DNA from: Phytopseudomonas daroniae
GTDB lineage: Bacteria > Pseudomonadota > Gammaproteobacteria > Pseudomonadales > Pseudomonadaceae
Length of the DNA: 64,000 nucleotides
Direction of reading: 5' to 3'
Assembly: GCF_004327285.1 (NCBI RefSeq)
Contig: NZ_QJUI01000011.1
Span: forward strand, 158,842 to 222,841
The notes beneath the pieces were generated by a model. That model was not told the DNA's origin and did no database searches. It worked only from the letters and a program-made list of their open reading frames with translations. Both the position numbers and the translations under genes were made by a program. Of this stretch, positions 33,183-42,328 are shown in pieces. Position 1 is the first letter of the stretch; each line of letters begins with the position of its first letter.

Positions 33183-34238
33183 TCAGGGCGCCGGGTTGGG
33201 CAAGCGCGAATGGATGGCATTGAGTTCGCCGAGGAGCTGGTCATCCAGCTGCACGTCGAGGCTGCCAAGGTTTTCATCGAGCTGAGCCAGGCTGGTGGCA
33301 CCGGTTAACGCGCTGGTGACGAATGGGCGACCGACGACGAATGCCAGCGCCAGCTGTGCGGGCGTCAGCCCTCTGCTACGCGCCAGCTCGACATAGGCAC
33401 GCACGGCACTGGCCGCCTCCGTGCTGGCGTAGCGCGCGAAGCGGCCATAGGGCGAGCCGGCTGAAAGACGCGCGCCCTCGGGCTGCGCGCCATCCAGATA
33501 CTTGCCACTGAGCACCCCGAAAGCGAGTGGCGAATAGGCGAGCAGACCCGCCCCTTCCCGGTGGCTGAACTCGGCCAGCCCGGTTTCATACAAGCGGTTG
33601 AGCAGGCTGTAGGGGTTCTGGATGCTGACGATGCGCGGCAAGCCAAGACGCTCGGAGGCCTTGAGAAACTGCGCCACGCCCCAGGGGGTTTCATTGGACA
33701 CACCGATATGGCGGATCAAGCCTTCCTTGACCAGGTCGGCGAGCGCCGACAGCGTCTCCTCGATGGATACGCTTTCCTGATCCTCGGCCCATGGGTACTC
33801 GCGCAGCCCGAAGAAGTTGGTACTGCGATCCGGCCAATGCAACTGATAGAGGTCGAGGTAGTCGGTCTGCAGGCGATCGAGGCTGCCTTGCAGGGCTGCG
33901 CGCAGGTTCTTCGCATCGTGATGGGACTTGCCCCCACGGATGTGGTTCTGCGATGGCGTACGTGCCGGCCCCACCGCCTTGCTGGCCAGAACGATGTCCT
34001 GGCGGCGCCCGCTTTTCGCCAGCCAGGTGCCGATGAACCGCTCGGTGGTACCCCAGGTCTCGGCGCGCGTTGGCGTCGGGTACATTTCTGCCGCATCCAC
34101 CAGATTGACGCCCCGGGAAAGCGCGTGATCGAGCTGTTGGTGGGCGTCGGTTTCGCTGTTCTGGTGGCCCCACGTCATGGTGCCGAGGCCGATGCTGCTG
34201 ACCTGAATATCGCTGTTGCCAAGTGGGCGGTAATTCAT
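33183..34238 (-). CDS. Aldo/keto reductase, Tas-like
   Basis: A 351-residue NADP(H)-dependent aldo/keto reductase. Tetrad residues are seen in NLVDAAEMYPTPT (Asp, Tyr), IVLASKAVG (Lys) and LYQLHWPDRS (His). The long insertion after the lysine (GPARTPSQNHIRGGKSHHD) and WPDRSTNFFG are typical of the Tas/YajO-type branch. In this operon it may reduce the aldehyde or ketone left after monooxygenase cleavage (inference). ATG 34238 begins the MNYRPLGNSDIQVS family start. Confidence 0.87.
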   Translation of the reverse strand: MNYRPLGNSDIQVSSIGLGTMTWGHQNSETDAHQQLDHALSRGVNLVDAAEMYPTPTRAETWGTTERFIGTWLAKSGRRQDIVLASKAVGPARTPSQNHIRGGKSHHDAKNLRAALQGSLDRLQTDYLDLYQLHWPDRSTNFFGLREYPWAEDQESVSIEETLSALADLVKEGLIRHIGVSNETPWGVAQFLKASERLGLPRIVSIQNPYSLLNRLYETGLAEFSHREGAGLLAYSPLAFGVLSGKYLDGAQPEGARLSAGSPYGRFARYASTEAASAVRAYVELARSRGLTPAQLALAFVVGRPFVTSALTGATSLAQLDENLGSLDVQLDDQLLGELNAIHSRLPNPAP

Positions 34239-34263
34239 TGCTCTGCTCTCGAATGGAAGGCGT

Positions 34264-35613
34264 TCAAGCCGATGCGGCCCGTTGGGGGTGTTCGTACTGG
34301 CTACGGGGATATGGCAGGCCAAGGTGGTCACGCAGCGTGCTACCGCTGTACTCGTGGCGAAACACACCGCGCTTGCGCAGCAACGGCACCACTTCGTCGA
34401 CGAAACTCTCGACGCCCGAGGGGAAGCTGTCCGGCATGATGTTGAAGCCATCGCCAGCGCCAGCGAGGAACCAGTGCTCCAGGGTGTCGGCAACCTGCTC
34501 GGGGGTGCCGACGATCAGCCGGTGGCCAACCAGGATGCGCCGCGACAGCTCGCGCACGGTGAGCTTTTCACGGCGCGCCAGATTGATCTGCGCCTCGAGA
34601 AAGCCGTGGGAGCCCCTCTCGAATTCATTGATCGGGCCGATGCGGTGCCAGGGCAGTTCGGCGTCCAGATCCAGCTCGTGCGCCGGGATGCCGATACGCT
34701 GCGCCACCTGGCTGATCAACCCGCCCTCACCGATGTAGGTATTGAGGCGGTCGAAACGCTCGTGGGCCTCCGCTTCGGTGCTGCCGATCACCGTCGACAG
34801 GCCAGGCATGATTTTCAGATGGTCAGGATTACGGCCCCAGGCGCGGGCGCGATTTTTCATCTCCTGATAGAACGCCTGTCCGTCCGCCAGGGTCGTTTGC
34901 GTGGTGAAGATGGCATCGGCCCAGCGCGAACCGAGCGCCTTGCCGCCTTCGGAGGAGCCGGCCTGTACCAGCACTGGCCGCCCTTGAGGCGAACGCGGCA
35001 CGTTCAATGGCCCCTTCACCGAGAAGTGCTCACCGACGTAATCGATGCCGTGCACCTTCGCCGGGTCGGCGAATACGCCACGCTGGGCATCGCCGATGAT
35101 GGCGCCCTCTTCCCAGCTGTCCCACAGCTTGGTGGCGATATCGAGAAACTCGTCGGCGCGGGCGTAGCGGTCGACATGCAGTGGCGCGCCGGCCAGCCCG
35201 AAATTCTGCGCCGCCGCGTCACCGGCGTTGGTCACCACGTTCCAGGCGACACGCCCGCCGCTGATGTGATCGATGGACGCAAATCGACGCGCCAGGTTGT
35301 ACGGGTCGTTATAGGTACTCGAGCAGGTGGCAATCACCCCGATATGCTGGGTCGCCAGGGCCACGGCGGTAAGCAGCACGGTAGGTTCCAGCCGACCGGC
35401 CGGGCTTTTGGCAACGTCGCCCTGCAGAGCGGGGCCATCGGCCAGGAAGATGGCGTCCAGCGTGCCGCGCTCGGAGATCCTGGCGATATTGCGGTAGTAG
35501 TCCACATCGAGATAGGCCGAGGGATGCGCTTCCCCCGTGCGCCAAGCCGCGGCGTGGGCGCCAAAGCCGAGAATGTTCATGCCGATGCTCATCTGCCGCT
35601 TGAGGTCGCTCAT
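34264..35613 (-). CDS. LLM flavin monooxygenase, NtaA/SnaA/DszA family
   Basis: A 449-residue FMNH2-dependent monooxygenase. It starts MSDLKRQMSIGMNILGFGAH; other marks are DAIFLADGPALQGD, SGGRVAWNVVTNAGDAAAQNFG, RPVLVQAGSSEGGKALGSRWADAIFT and FNIMPDSFPSGVESFVDEVVP. It pairs with the SfnB-like gene just upstream (ATGA overlap), a DszC/DszA-like pairing of two reduced-flavin enzymes. The substrate is unknown; the pathway context suggests C-S cleavage. Confidence 0.87.
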   Translation of the reverse strand: MSDLKRQMSIGMNILGFGAHAAAWRTGEAHPSAYLDVDYYRNIARISERGTLDAIFLADGPALQGDVAKSPAGRLEPTVLLTAVALATQHIGVIATCSSTYNDPYNLARRFASIDHISGGRVAWNVVTNAGDAAAQNFGLAGAPLHVDRYARADEFLDIATKLWDSWEEGAIIGDAQRGVFADPAKVHGIDYVGEHFSVKGPLNVPRSPQGRPVLVQAGSSEGGKALGSRWADAIFTTQTTLADGQAFYQEMKNRARAWGRNPDHLKIMPGLSTVIGSTEAEAHERFDRLNTYIGEGGLISQVAQRIGIPAHELDLDAELPWHRIGPINEFERGSHGFLEAQINLARREKLTVRELSRRILVGHRLIVGTPEQVADTLEHWFLAGAGDGFNIMPDSFPSGVESFVDEVVPLLRKRGVFRHEYSGSTLRDHLGLPYPRSQYEHPQRAASA

Positions 35614-36905
35614 GCCAGATCCCCTTCATTGGCTGCCGGCTGTTCTTTTTCCCGCCCCTTGGCGGCGGCGAAGCGCTCTGTCCAGGCCTCGCTGGGCACC
35701 GTACCGTTGAGGTAGTAATCGCCAAGATAAGCCTCACGCAGGATCGCCGGGTTGTGCGACGCCAGGGTGCGTGCATTGCGCCAATGGCGATCCAGGCGAC
35801 GCGCGCTGCTCGACGCTGACGCGCCCCCCACTTCGAACAGCAAGGTGGTGGCTTCCAGTACCTGCTCGATCACGATCTGCTGGGCCTGGAAGGTGTGGAT
35901 GTCCGCTTCCGCGTACTGCTCGGGCGTGGCCTTGCCAGCCTGATGCGCCTGCCAGAGTTCGTCCAGCGTACGCGCGACCTTCTCTACCAGGGCTTCGCTG
36001 GAGAAGGTCAGGCTGGACAGACGGCCGACCACCCGCTGTACCAACGGGTCGTGGCGCGGACTGGACTGCCCCGGCACACCGAAGGTGCGGGTACGTGCCT
36101 GCACGAATGCTATGGCATCGCGCTGCACGGCCCGAGCAATGCCGGCCAGGGTCGCCAGATGCACCTGCTGATAGAACGCACTGATGTAGGAATCGCTCTT
36201 GCGCTCTCCCGGCGTGAAGCGCCTGATGATCTGCTCGTCAGGAATCTCGACCTGCTCGAAGCGAGTCGTACCACTGGCCGTGAGGCGCTGGCCAAAACCG
36301 TCCCAGTCGTCCAGGCGCGTGACACCGGGCGCGGTAGTGGAGACCGCGACGGCCACATGCTCGTCGTCCTGATTGGCCGAAACGGCAATCCAGTCCGCAT
36401 ACAGGGTGCCGGTGCAATAGTACTTCTCGCCATCGAGCAGCAAGCGCTCGCCTTCGCGGGTCAGTTGGACGCTGTTGGTGGTGCTCTCGGTACGCTCGGC
36501 CATCGCCGCACCGAACAGCTCTCCGGCGACCACGCGCTGGAACCAGCGTTGACGGCTTTGCTCATCGTCGTCATTGAGGCGGCCTTCGACGAAACCGAAG
36601 TGAGCACGAAAGATCTGCGGCAGGTTGGAATCGGCTTCCGCCAGGCGGCTGATCAGCCGGAACAGTTGCTCCAGGCTGGCGCCGAAACCTCCATGACGCT
36701 GGGGCACGCGCAGCCTGCCCAGGCCCGCGTCGCGCAACCAGGCAACCGGTTCATACGCCAGCTCACGGCCCTGCTCCCGGGCGATGGCGCCTTCGGCAAT
36801 GCGCGCGAACAGCGGTTCGAAAATGGCCAGCAACTGTGCATCGCTGGGCGCTGCCGGCAGTTCGGCGGAGGTCGCGGGTGAGGTTTGCTGTTCGCTGAAT
36901 ATCAT
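35610..36905 (-). CDS. SfnB-like acyl-CoA dehydrogenase-fold monooxygenase
   Basis: A 431-residue protein of the SfnB/DszC group: AWLRDAGLGRLRVPQRHGGFGA, LLDGEKYYCTGTLYADWIA and the C-terminal [19 protein letters not shown] motif. It is paralogous to 27957-29159. I chose ATG 36905 for its AAGGA ribosome-binding site 7 bases upstream. An in-frame ATG at 37010 would overlap the permease stop as ATGA, like the other junctions, and add 35 residues that do not look like the family; both starts remain possible. Confidence 0.85.
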   Translation of the reverse strand: MIFSEQQTSPATSAELPAAPSDAQLLAIFEPLFARIAEGAIAREQGRELAYEPVAWLRDAGLGRLRVPQRHGGFGASLEQLFRLISRLAEADSNLPQIFRAHFGFVEGRLNDDDEQSRQRWFQRVVAGELFGAAMAERTESTTNSVQLTREGERLLLDGEKYYCTGTLYADWIAVSANQDDEHVAVAVSTTAPGVTRLDDWDGFGQRLTASGTTRFEQVEIPDEQIIRRFTPGERKSDSYISAFYQQVHLATLAGIARAVQRDAIAFVQARTRTFGVPGQSSPRHDPLVQRVVGRLSSLTFSSEALVEKVARTLDELWQAHQAGKATPEQYAEADIHTFQAQQIVIEQVLEATTLLFEVGGASASSSARRLDRHWRNARTLASHNPAILREAYLGDYYLNGTVPSEAWTERFAAAKGREKEQPAANEGDLA

Positions 36906-37006
36906 GGGGGAATCCTTGGCAGTAGCGGAAAACTGGAGTGACGGCGGCGTGTCGTTCTCGTCGAACAGCGAGCGCAGGCGGATCAGGGCATTGAGGCTGC
37001 TCATGC

Positions 37007-37939
37007 TCATCGCGCGGTCACCCGCGGATCGATCAGCGGCAGGAGCAAATCCACGATCAGGTTGACGACCACGTAGATCAACGCGGCCAACAGAGTGATG
37101 CCGAGCACCATGGGCACATCCTTGGTGTTGGCGGCATCGAGCATCAGACGGCCGACACCCTGCCTGGCGAACAGCGTCTCGGTGATCACTGCACCGCCAA
37201 GCAGGCTGGCGAGAATGAAGCCGGAAAGCGTCACCAGCGGAATCAGCGCATGACGCAGAGCGTGGCCAAGGCGCACACCGGCTTCGGAAAGGCCGCGGGC
37301 GCGGGCCATGGTGATGAAGGGCTGTTCGAGGATGTCTTCCAGTTCCTGGCGCAGCACCTGGGCCAGTACCGCGGCCACCGGCAGTGCGAGTGTCAGGATC
37401 GGCAGCACCATGGTTTTCCAGCCGCTGGAACCGCTTGGAGGAAACAGCCGCAACTGGAAGGAAAACACCAGCAGCAGCAAAATGCCGAGCACGAACGACG
37501 GCATGGAAGACAGCACCAGCTCGGTTCCCGAGGACAGCGAGCCGACCCATGGGCCGCGTCGTGCGGTCAGCACCGCCACCGCGATCGCCAGCAGGACGGC
37601 CACCAGCGCAGCCCAGATCGCCAGTTGCAGGGTAGCCCCGAGGTGCTCGCCAATCGCCTGGGCTACCGGGATACGCAGACGATAGGATTCGCCGAGATCC
37701 CCCTGAGCCAGGCGGCCGAGATACTGGCCATACTGGACGATCAACGGCTGGTCGAGACCGTATTCCCGGCGCACCTGCGCCAGTGCTTCGGCCGTCGGCA
37801 TGGCCTCCGGGCCGCCGAGTATGGCCAGGGCGGGATCGCCACCGGTGACATTCAACCCGACGAATGTCAGCGTTGCCGCCCCCCACAGCACCAGCACGCC
37901 GGCCAGCAGCCGCCAGATGATCCGTCGCAATGGGCTCAT
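37007..37939 (-). CDS. ABC importer permease, DppB type
   Basis: A 310-residue permease: first helix then GGDPALAILGGPEAMPTAEAL, YGLDQPLIVQYGQYLGRLAQGDLGES and coupling loop RLGHALRHALIPLVTLSG. It is paralogous to 22437-23423. ATG 37939 has AAGGAG 5-6 bases upstream; a GTG at 37945 inside the binding-protein stop is an alternative. It is followed by monooxygenase genes instead of the expected DppC gene. Confidence 0.9.
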   Translation of the reverse strand: MSPLRRIIWRLLAGVLVLWGAATLTFVGLNVTGGDPALAILGGPEAMPTAEALAQVRREYGLDQPLIVQYGQYLGRLAQGDLGESYRLRIPVAQAIGEHLGATLQLAIWAALVAVLLAIAVAVLTARRGPWVGSLSSGTELVLSSMPSFVLGILLLLVFSFQLRLFPPSGSSGWKTMVLPILTLALPVAAVLAQVLRQELEDILEQPFITMARARGLSEAGVRLGHALRHALIPLVTLSGFILASLLGGAVITETLFARQGVGRLMLDAANTKDVPMVLGITLLAALIYVVVNLIVDLLLPLIDPRVTAR

Positions 37940-37941
37940 AC

Positions 37942-39693
37942 TCACTCCTTGTCCAGCCAGACGCTAGTGAAGAACGGGGTGTTGTGAGACGTGTCGAAAA
38001 CCACGCCCTTGACGTAGGTGTGGTGCGCGGTGATGTGATGGCTTTCGTAGGACGGCGCAGCAGGCACCAGCTCGGTCAGGCGCCGCTGGGCCTGGCTGTA
38101 GAGCGCGCGTTGCTCCGCCGCATCGTTGCTGCGCCGTGCACGCACAAGCACGTCGTCCAGTTCGGCGTCACGCAGTCGCGAGGAGTTCTGGCCGATCAGC
38201 CGGTCGGTCGTGATCGAGGCACTGTGATAGAGAATGAACAGGCCATCGGGCGTGTTGGTGTGCCAGTAGCCACCGCCCAGAACCTGATAATCACCGCTGT
38301 AACGGCGGTCGGTTGCCTGGGCCGTCGGGAGCATTTCAATCTCGATCCGCATGCCGACCTTGCGCGCATCGGACTGGATGGCCACCGCCACACTGCTCGG
38401 GAACGCGGGGTTCTCGCTGATCAGCAACTGCGCGGCCAGTCGCCTGCCATTCTTCGTGCGATAGCCCTCGCCATCACGCGCCTGCCAGCCAGCCTCATCG
38501 AGCAGCCGGTCGGCCGCTTGCGGGTCGAACTTCAACGCCTCGCCGAAAGACGGATCGTAGTAGCGCGAGTTGGCCGCCAGATAATCACTTTTCGGTTGGA
38601 ATTCGCCGAAACCGGTGATCCACGCCAGGCCCTCACGATCCACGGCCTGGGTCAGTGCCTTGCGTACACGCACGTCATCGAACGGAAAGCGTTCGACGTT
38701 GAAGGTGAGGCTGCGAAACGGGTTGCCCTTGCGGATACGGCTGTTGAGCACCAGCTCAGGATTGGAGCGGATCGCCTTGGCGTTCTGCGTTGGCGCGTCG
38801 AGGGTGAAATCATGCTGGCCGGACAGCAACGAATTGTAGCGGATCATCGCCTCCGGGATGAAAGTCAGTTCGATGCGCTCCAGATACGCCGGGCCCTGGT
38901 GGCGTACGACCGCTGGCGCCCAGTTGTAATCCTCGCGCCTGGCGAAGGTCGCGCCCTGCTCGCGGGTATAGCTTTCCACGACGAAGGGGCCGGAGCCGAT
39001 CGGTTTTTCCGCGATGGATTTCGGGTCATCGAGGATCTGCCGTGGCGAGATCATGCTCAGCCAGGACTGCGCCAACACATCGAGAAACGGCGAATAAGGC
39101 TCGCGCAAGGTGGCTTCGAAGGTGTACTCGTCGACTACCCGACCCTGGGCGTACGGCGCGATATAAGCCGCTGCCAGCGGCGATTTGGTCGCTGGATCGC
39201 GCATGTGCTCGAGGTTGACGCGAACCGCCTCGGCATTGAACTTCGTACCGTCGCTGAAGGTGACATCGTCGCGCAGGTGGAAGGTGTAGACGGTACCGTC
39301 CTCGGAAACCTCCCAGGACTTGGCCAGCCACGGTGAAATCCCACCCTGCTCGTCCTGATACACCAGGCCGTCGTAGACGATCCGCCCCAACCATTGAACA
39401 TTTCCGTGGGAGATGGAGTGGACATCGAAGGTGCCGGTATCCAGTGCCACCGAAGCCCGCAGGGTTCCACCCGACTTCCCCGGCGCCGGTTCGTAATAGT
39501 CCGAAGCGGAATAGCTGAGCAATCCATCGACAACCTGACCGCTTGTCTTCACCGTGTTGCCGGTTGCCGACGCTAGAGGCTCTTCGCTGGGAGAGCAGCC
39601 GGAAAGGGTCAATAGAGCCCCGACAACAGCTCCGAGCCATCGCCCTGCGCTGACCGACCTGATTTGCCTGGCTGCGCTTTCATTTCGTTGCAT
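37942..39693 (-). CDS. ABC importer substrate-binding lipoprotein (family 5)
   Basis: A 583-residue SBP_bac_5 protein. The lipobox LTLSGC near residue 33 marks a lipoprotein. Motifs: GGTLRASVALDTGTFDVHSI, PWLAKSWEVSEDGTVYTFHL, FDDVRVRKALTQAVDREG. It shares long stretches with the paralogue at 23420. It sits between the TonB receptor gene (60 bp upstream) and the permease, so cargo likely passes from receptor to this lipoprotein. The ligand is unknown. Confidence 0.88.
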   Translation of the reverse strand: MQRNESAARQIRSVSAGRWLGAVVGALLTLSGCSPSEEPLASATGNTVKTSGQVVDGLLSYSASDYYEPAPGKSGGTLRASVALDTGTFDVHSISHGNVQWLGRIVYDGLVYQDEQGGISPWLAKSWEVSEDGTVYTFHLRDDVTFSDGTKFNAEAVRVNLEHMRDPATKSPLAAAYIAPYAQGRVVDEYTFEATLREPYSPFLDVLAQSWLSMISPRQILDDPKSIAEKPIGSGPFVVESYTREQGATFARREDYNWAPAVVRHQGPAYLERIELTFIPEAMIRYNSLLSGQHDFTLDAPTQNAKAIRSNPELVLNSRIRKGNPFRSLTFNVERFPFDDVRVRKALTQAVDREGLAWITGFGEFQPKSDYLAANSRYYDPSFGEALKFDPQAADRLLDEAGWQARDGEGYRTKNGRRLAAQLLISENPAFPSSVAVAIQSDARKVGMRIEIEMLPTAQATDRRYSGDYQVLGGGYWHTNTPDGLFILYHSASITTDRLIGQNSSRLRDAELDDVLVRARRSNDAAEQRALYSQAQRRLTELVPAAPSYESHHITAHHTYVKGVVFDTSHNTPFFTSVWLDKE

Positions 39694-39753
39694 GACACGC
39701 TTTCCTGAAAATACCGGTGAACGGCGACGGGGCTGAGCTCCGTCGCCAGAGGG

Positions 39754-41904
39754 TCAGAAACGGAAGGCCACGCCGGTGAAGGCGCCAAAACCATCCCCTA
39801 CGTAAAGCGCTGCCGCATCATTGCCACGGGCGTTGTAGATCGGGCTGATCGTGGTGGCGTAGCTCTCGTCGGTGAGATTTCTGAGATCAAGGAAAACCTG
39901 CCAGCGCTGGCTCGGGTCTTCGTAGCCGAACTTGGCGCCCCACACGGTGTAGGACGGGGCGTAGAACGAGTTGGCGTAGTCCACCGCCGTGCTCGATGCC
40001 GCACGCACGTCGACGCCACCGTAAAAGCCGCTCGGGTGTTGATACTTCAGTTCCGCCTGGTAGATGTGCTTGGGCAGGCCAGGCAGCTCGTTGGCGTTGA
40101 ACTCCTCATCGTCTCGGTAGTAGAAGTCGTTGAGTGTGTAGGACTGGCGCAGCAGGAGACTGTCGCCACGTGTGCCTTGCCAGAGCTCCGTATCCAACCC
40201 GGCTTCGACACCTTGATGGATGGTGCGGCTGGCGTTGGAAGTGGACGTCACCGCCGGGGTGGTCGGAGTTGCCGGAATGATCTCGACGTTGAGCAATTCG
40301 TCGTGAATCCACGAGCGGTATAGCGCCAAGCTGCCGGAGAATATGCCGTGCGAACCACGAATACCCACCTCGAAAGTGTTGGCCTTCTGCTCCACGAGCG
40401 TTTTCGCGAAGTTGCTGGTCGGCCCGGACGGTGAAATAGACCAAGCACTGGGCGGATCGATAGAGCGACTGACATTTGTGAACAGCTGGATCTCAGGCGT
40501 CAGGTCATAGCGCAGGCCCAGACGTGGCGCCAGGCTCCAGTTGTCGTATTTGTAGTGCTGAGAGTACGGGCTGGTGTTGGGCCGGTCGGAAAAGTCCACA
40601 TCCACATCGCGGCGGATGTTGACCAGTGCCAGTCCACTGCTCAGCCACAGGCGTTCGGTCAGTTCCAGGTCGTTGCCTAGCGAGAACACCGTATCGAAGG
40701 AACCACTGTAGTTGGTGTCCTTCAGCAGCTCACGGGTGGTGCCGTCATAGGTGCTGACCTCGGCCCGATCATGCAGGGTATTACTGAAACTGAGCGTGGT
40801 TTTGCTCTGGTGGCCGAACAGCTCATCACTGCGCAGATAGCGCAGCGATGTATTGATGTCACGCCACTCCCAGTGATTCGGAATCACTGGGCTTTTTTTG
40901 CCGAGGATCTGTTTGTAGTTGTGGTAAACCAGCCCCAGCTCCAGCTGAGAGTCATCATCGAAGTTATAGGTGGTCTTGCTGCCAACCCAGATCGAACCGT
41001 TCTTGGTCGAGTCACCACGTTGCGCCACGGTGGTCAGGTTGGGTTGCGAGGAATCATCCTTCAACTGCGCACGCGTCAGAGTGCCGGCGTTCTCGTGATA
41101 CTGCTCGCGGTAGCGGATGATCAGCCGGGTATCGAGCTTGGAGTTGAAGCGGTAACCGAAATTGGATACCACGCCCTTGGCCTTGGTGAAGGTGTAGTCC
41201 TGGTAACCGTCGCGTTCGGAGTTGTGCAGGCTGACGTAATAGTCGGCGTTGCCTTCCACGCCGCCGGTGCTCAGTTGCTGCTTGCGCCAGCCGAAGCTGC
41301 CCGCTTCGAAGCGAGCGTAGTTGCCCGGCGAGGTGTAGCCAGTGTGGGTGATCATGTTGATTGCGCCACCCAGCGAAAGCGCCGTGTAGTCGAACGCATT
41401 GGCGCCGCGTAGCACTTCGGTGTGGCTGACTCCAGACGTTTCCAGCAATTCGTAAGGCGTACCACCTGGACCGGTCAGAGCCAGGCCATCGAACAGGAAC
41501 TTGACCCCCTCGCGGAAGTAACCGGGCGAAGCATTGGCGCCCGAACCGCGGATCGAGATCTTGATCGCATCGTTGCCACCAGCAGCTTGAGCTATTACCC
41601 CTGGCTGGAAGGCGAGTACATCTTCCAGAGTTGCCGCACGGCCACGCTCAACCTCCTTGTTATCCACAACACTTACCGATCCGGGTATTTCCTTCAGTTT
41701 GTCCTCTGCTTGTTGAGCCTCGGTCTTCTTGGCCCCACTCACGACGACAGTTCCCAGCCGGGCATCTGCTACCGATTGAGGCTCGTTGGCCAAGGCAATC
41801 TGACTTGCACACATAACCAATCCACCCAAGCTCACCGCTCTGCACAGCGGCCTGACACGGCTGGGAAAATTGGATTTGCTCCCCTCAAACGTTGACCAAT
41901 GCAC
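39754..41904 (-). CDS. TonB-dependent outer-membrane receptor
   Basis: A 716-residue receptor. A signal peptide ends near QIALA; then a TonB-box-like ARLGTVVVSGAKK, the plug (VLAFQPGVIAQAAGGND, KISIRGSGANASPG, RGANAFDYTALSLGGAINMIT) and a barrel ending in VAFRF with terminal Phe. I place the start at GTG 41904 because AGGAG lies 8 bases upstream; a GTG at 41913 would sit on that site. First gene of the island operon, with its own sigma-54 promoter and upstream palindrome. No signalling extension. Confidence 0.87.
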   Translation of the reverse strand: MHWSTFEGSKSNFPSRVRPLCRAVSLGGLVMCASQIALANEPQSVADARLGTVVVSGAKKTEAQQAEDKLKEIPGSVSVVDNKEVERGRAATLEDVLAFQPGVIAQAAGGNDAIKISIRGSGANASPGYFREGVKFLFDGLALTGPGGTPYELLETSGVSHTEVLRGANAFDYTALSLGGAINMITHTGYTSPGNYARFEAGSFGWRKQQLSTGGVEGNADYYVSLHNSERDGYQDYTFTKAKGVVSNFGYRFNSKLDTRLIIRYREQYHENAGTLTRAQLKDDSSQPNLTTVAQRGDSTKNGSIWVGSKTTYNFDDDSQLELGLVYHNYKQILGKKSPVIPNHWEWRDINTSLRYLRSDELFGHQSKTTLSFSNTLHDRAEVSTYDGTTRELLKDTNYSGSFDTVFSLGNDLELTERLWLSSGLALVNIRRDVDVDFSDRPNTSPYSQHYKYDNWSLAPRLGLRYDLTPEIQLFTNVSRSIDPPSAWSISPSGPTSNFAKTLVEQKANTFEVGIRGSHGIFSGSLALYRSWIHDELLNVEIIPATPTTPAVTSTSNASRTIHQGVEAGLDTELWQGTRGDSLLLRQSYTLNDFYYRDDEEFNANELPGLPKHIYQAELKYQHPSGFYGGVDVRAASSTAVDYANSFYAPSYTVWGAKFGYEDPSQRWQVFLDLRNLTDESYATTISPIYNARGNDAAALYVGDGFGAFTGVAFRF

Positions 41905-41978
41905 CGATACCACTCCTATGTCTGATTGAATTCCTCGGCGCTTTATTTATTTTAATTTCCGCACCTCAATACTCTCCA

Positions 41979-41994
41979 AGCAAAGGCCGTTCCA
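41979..41994 (-). promoter_or_regulatory. Sigma-54 promoter of the island operon
   Basis: On the minus strand, TGGAACGGCCTTTGCT has a perfect -12 box (TTGCT) and one mismatch in the -24 box, with GG-N10-GC spacing. The predicted start is near 41968, about 65 bases before GTG 41904. Confidence 0.75.
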
Positions 41995-42073
41995 AAACAG
42001 AAAACTCAATAGATTCAGCGGATTAGGAATTCAATAAAACAGATTCATGTATCACTTAATGTTTTCTGCTGAT

Positions 42074-42097
42074 CTGCTGTTTCGCCACATACAGCGA
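42074..42097. promoter_or_regulatory. Upstream activator palindrome of the island operon
   Basis: The core CTGTTT-N6-ATACAG has the same 18-base geometry as CTGTTG-N6-CAACAG at 5405-5422. The 24-base site ends 79 bp before the -24 box, exactly the spacing at the msuD promoter. The outer arm bases diverge. Likely an SfnR-type site (inference). Confidence 0.55.
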
Positions 42098-42277
42098 ACA
42101 ATGAACTATCGATAAGTCTTAAAAACATAAGCGACGATAGGCGTGGGAATATCGTTATAACGGCGACTGATAGTTCAAGAATTAACAATGCTTAAATCAT
42201 TCCCTAACCTGTGCACTGATCCGCCGAAGCGAAGAAGTCGGGCAACAAAAACCATTGACTGGAAATACTCATGCGAA

Positions 42278-42299
42278 ACGGCGCCTGAGAAGACGCCGT
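42278..42299 (-). terminator. Hairpin after the third TonB receptor gene
   Basis: ACGGCG (42278-42283) and CGCCGT (42294-42299) form a stem about 30 bases past the receptor stop. On the minus strand TTTC follows, a weak T-run. It would separate the lone receptor gene from the downstream operon. Confidence 0.45.
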
Positions 42300-42328
42300 G
42301 CGATGGTCAAGCGCGGGATAGAGGCAGG

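Larger units (their letters stand above)
41905..42328. other. Regulatory intergenic region between two TonB receptor genes
   Basis: About 420 bp, AT-rich, without a supported gene. It holds the sigma-54 promoter (41979-41994) and activator palindrome (42074-42097) of the 41904 operon and a hairpin (42278-42299) after the receptor gene at 42329-44437. Confidence 0.6.
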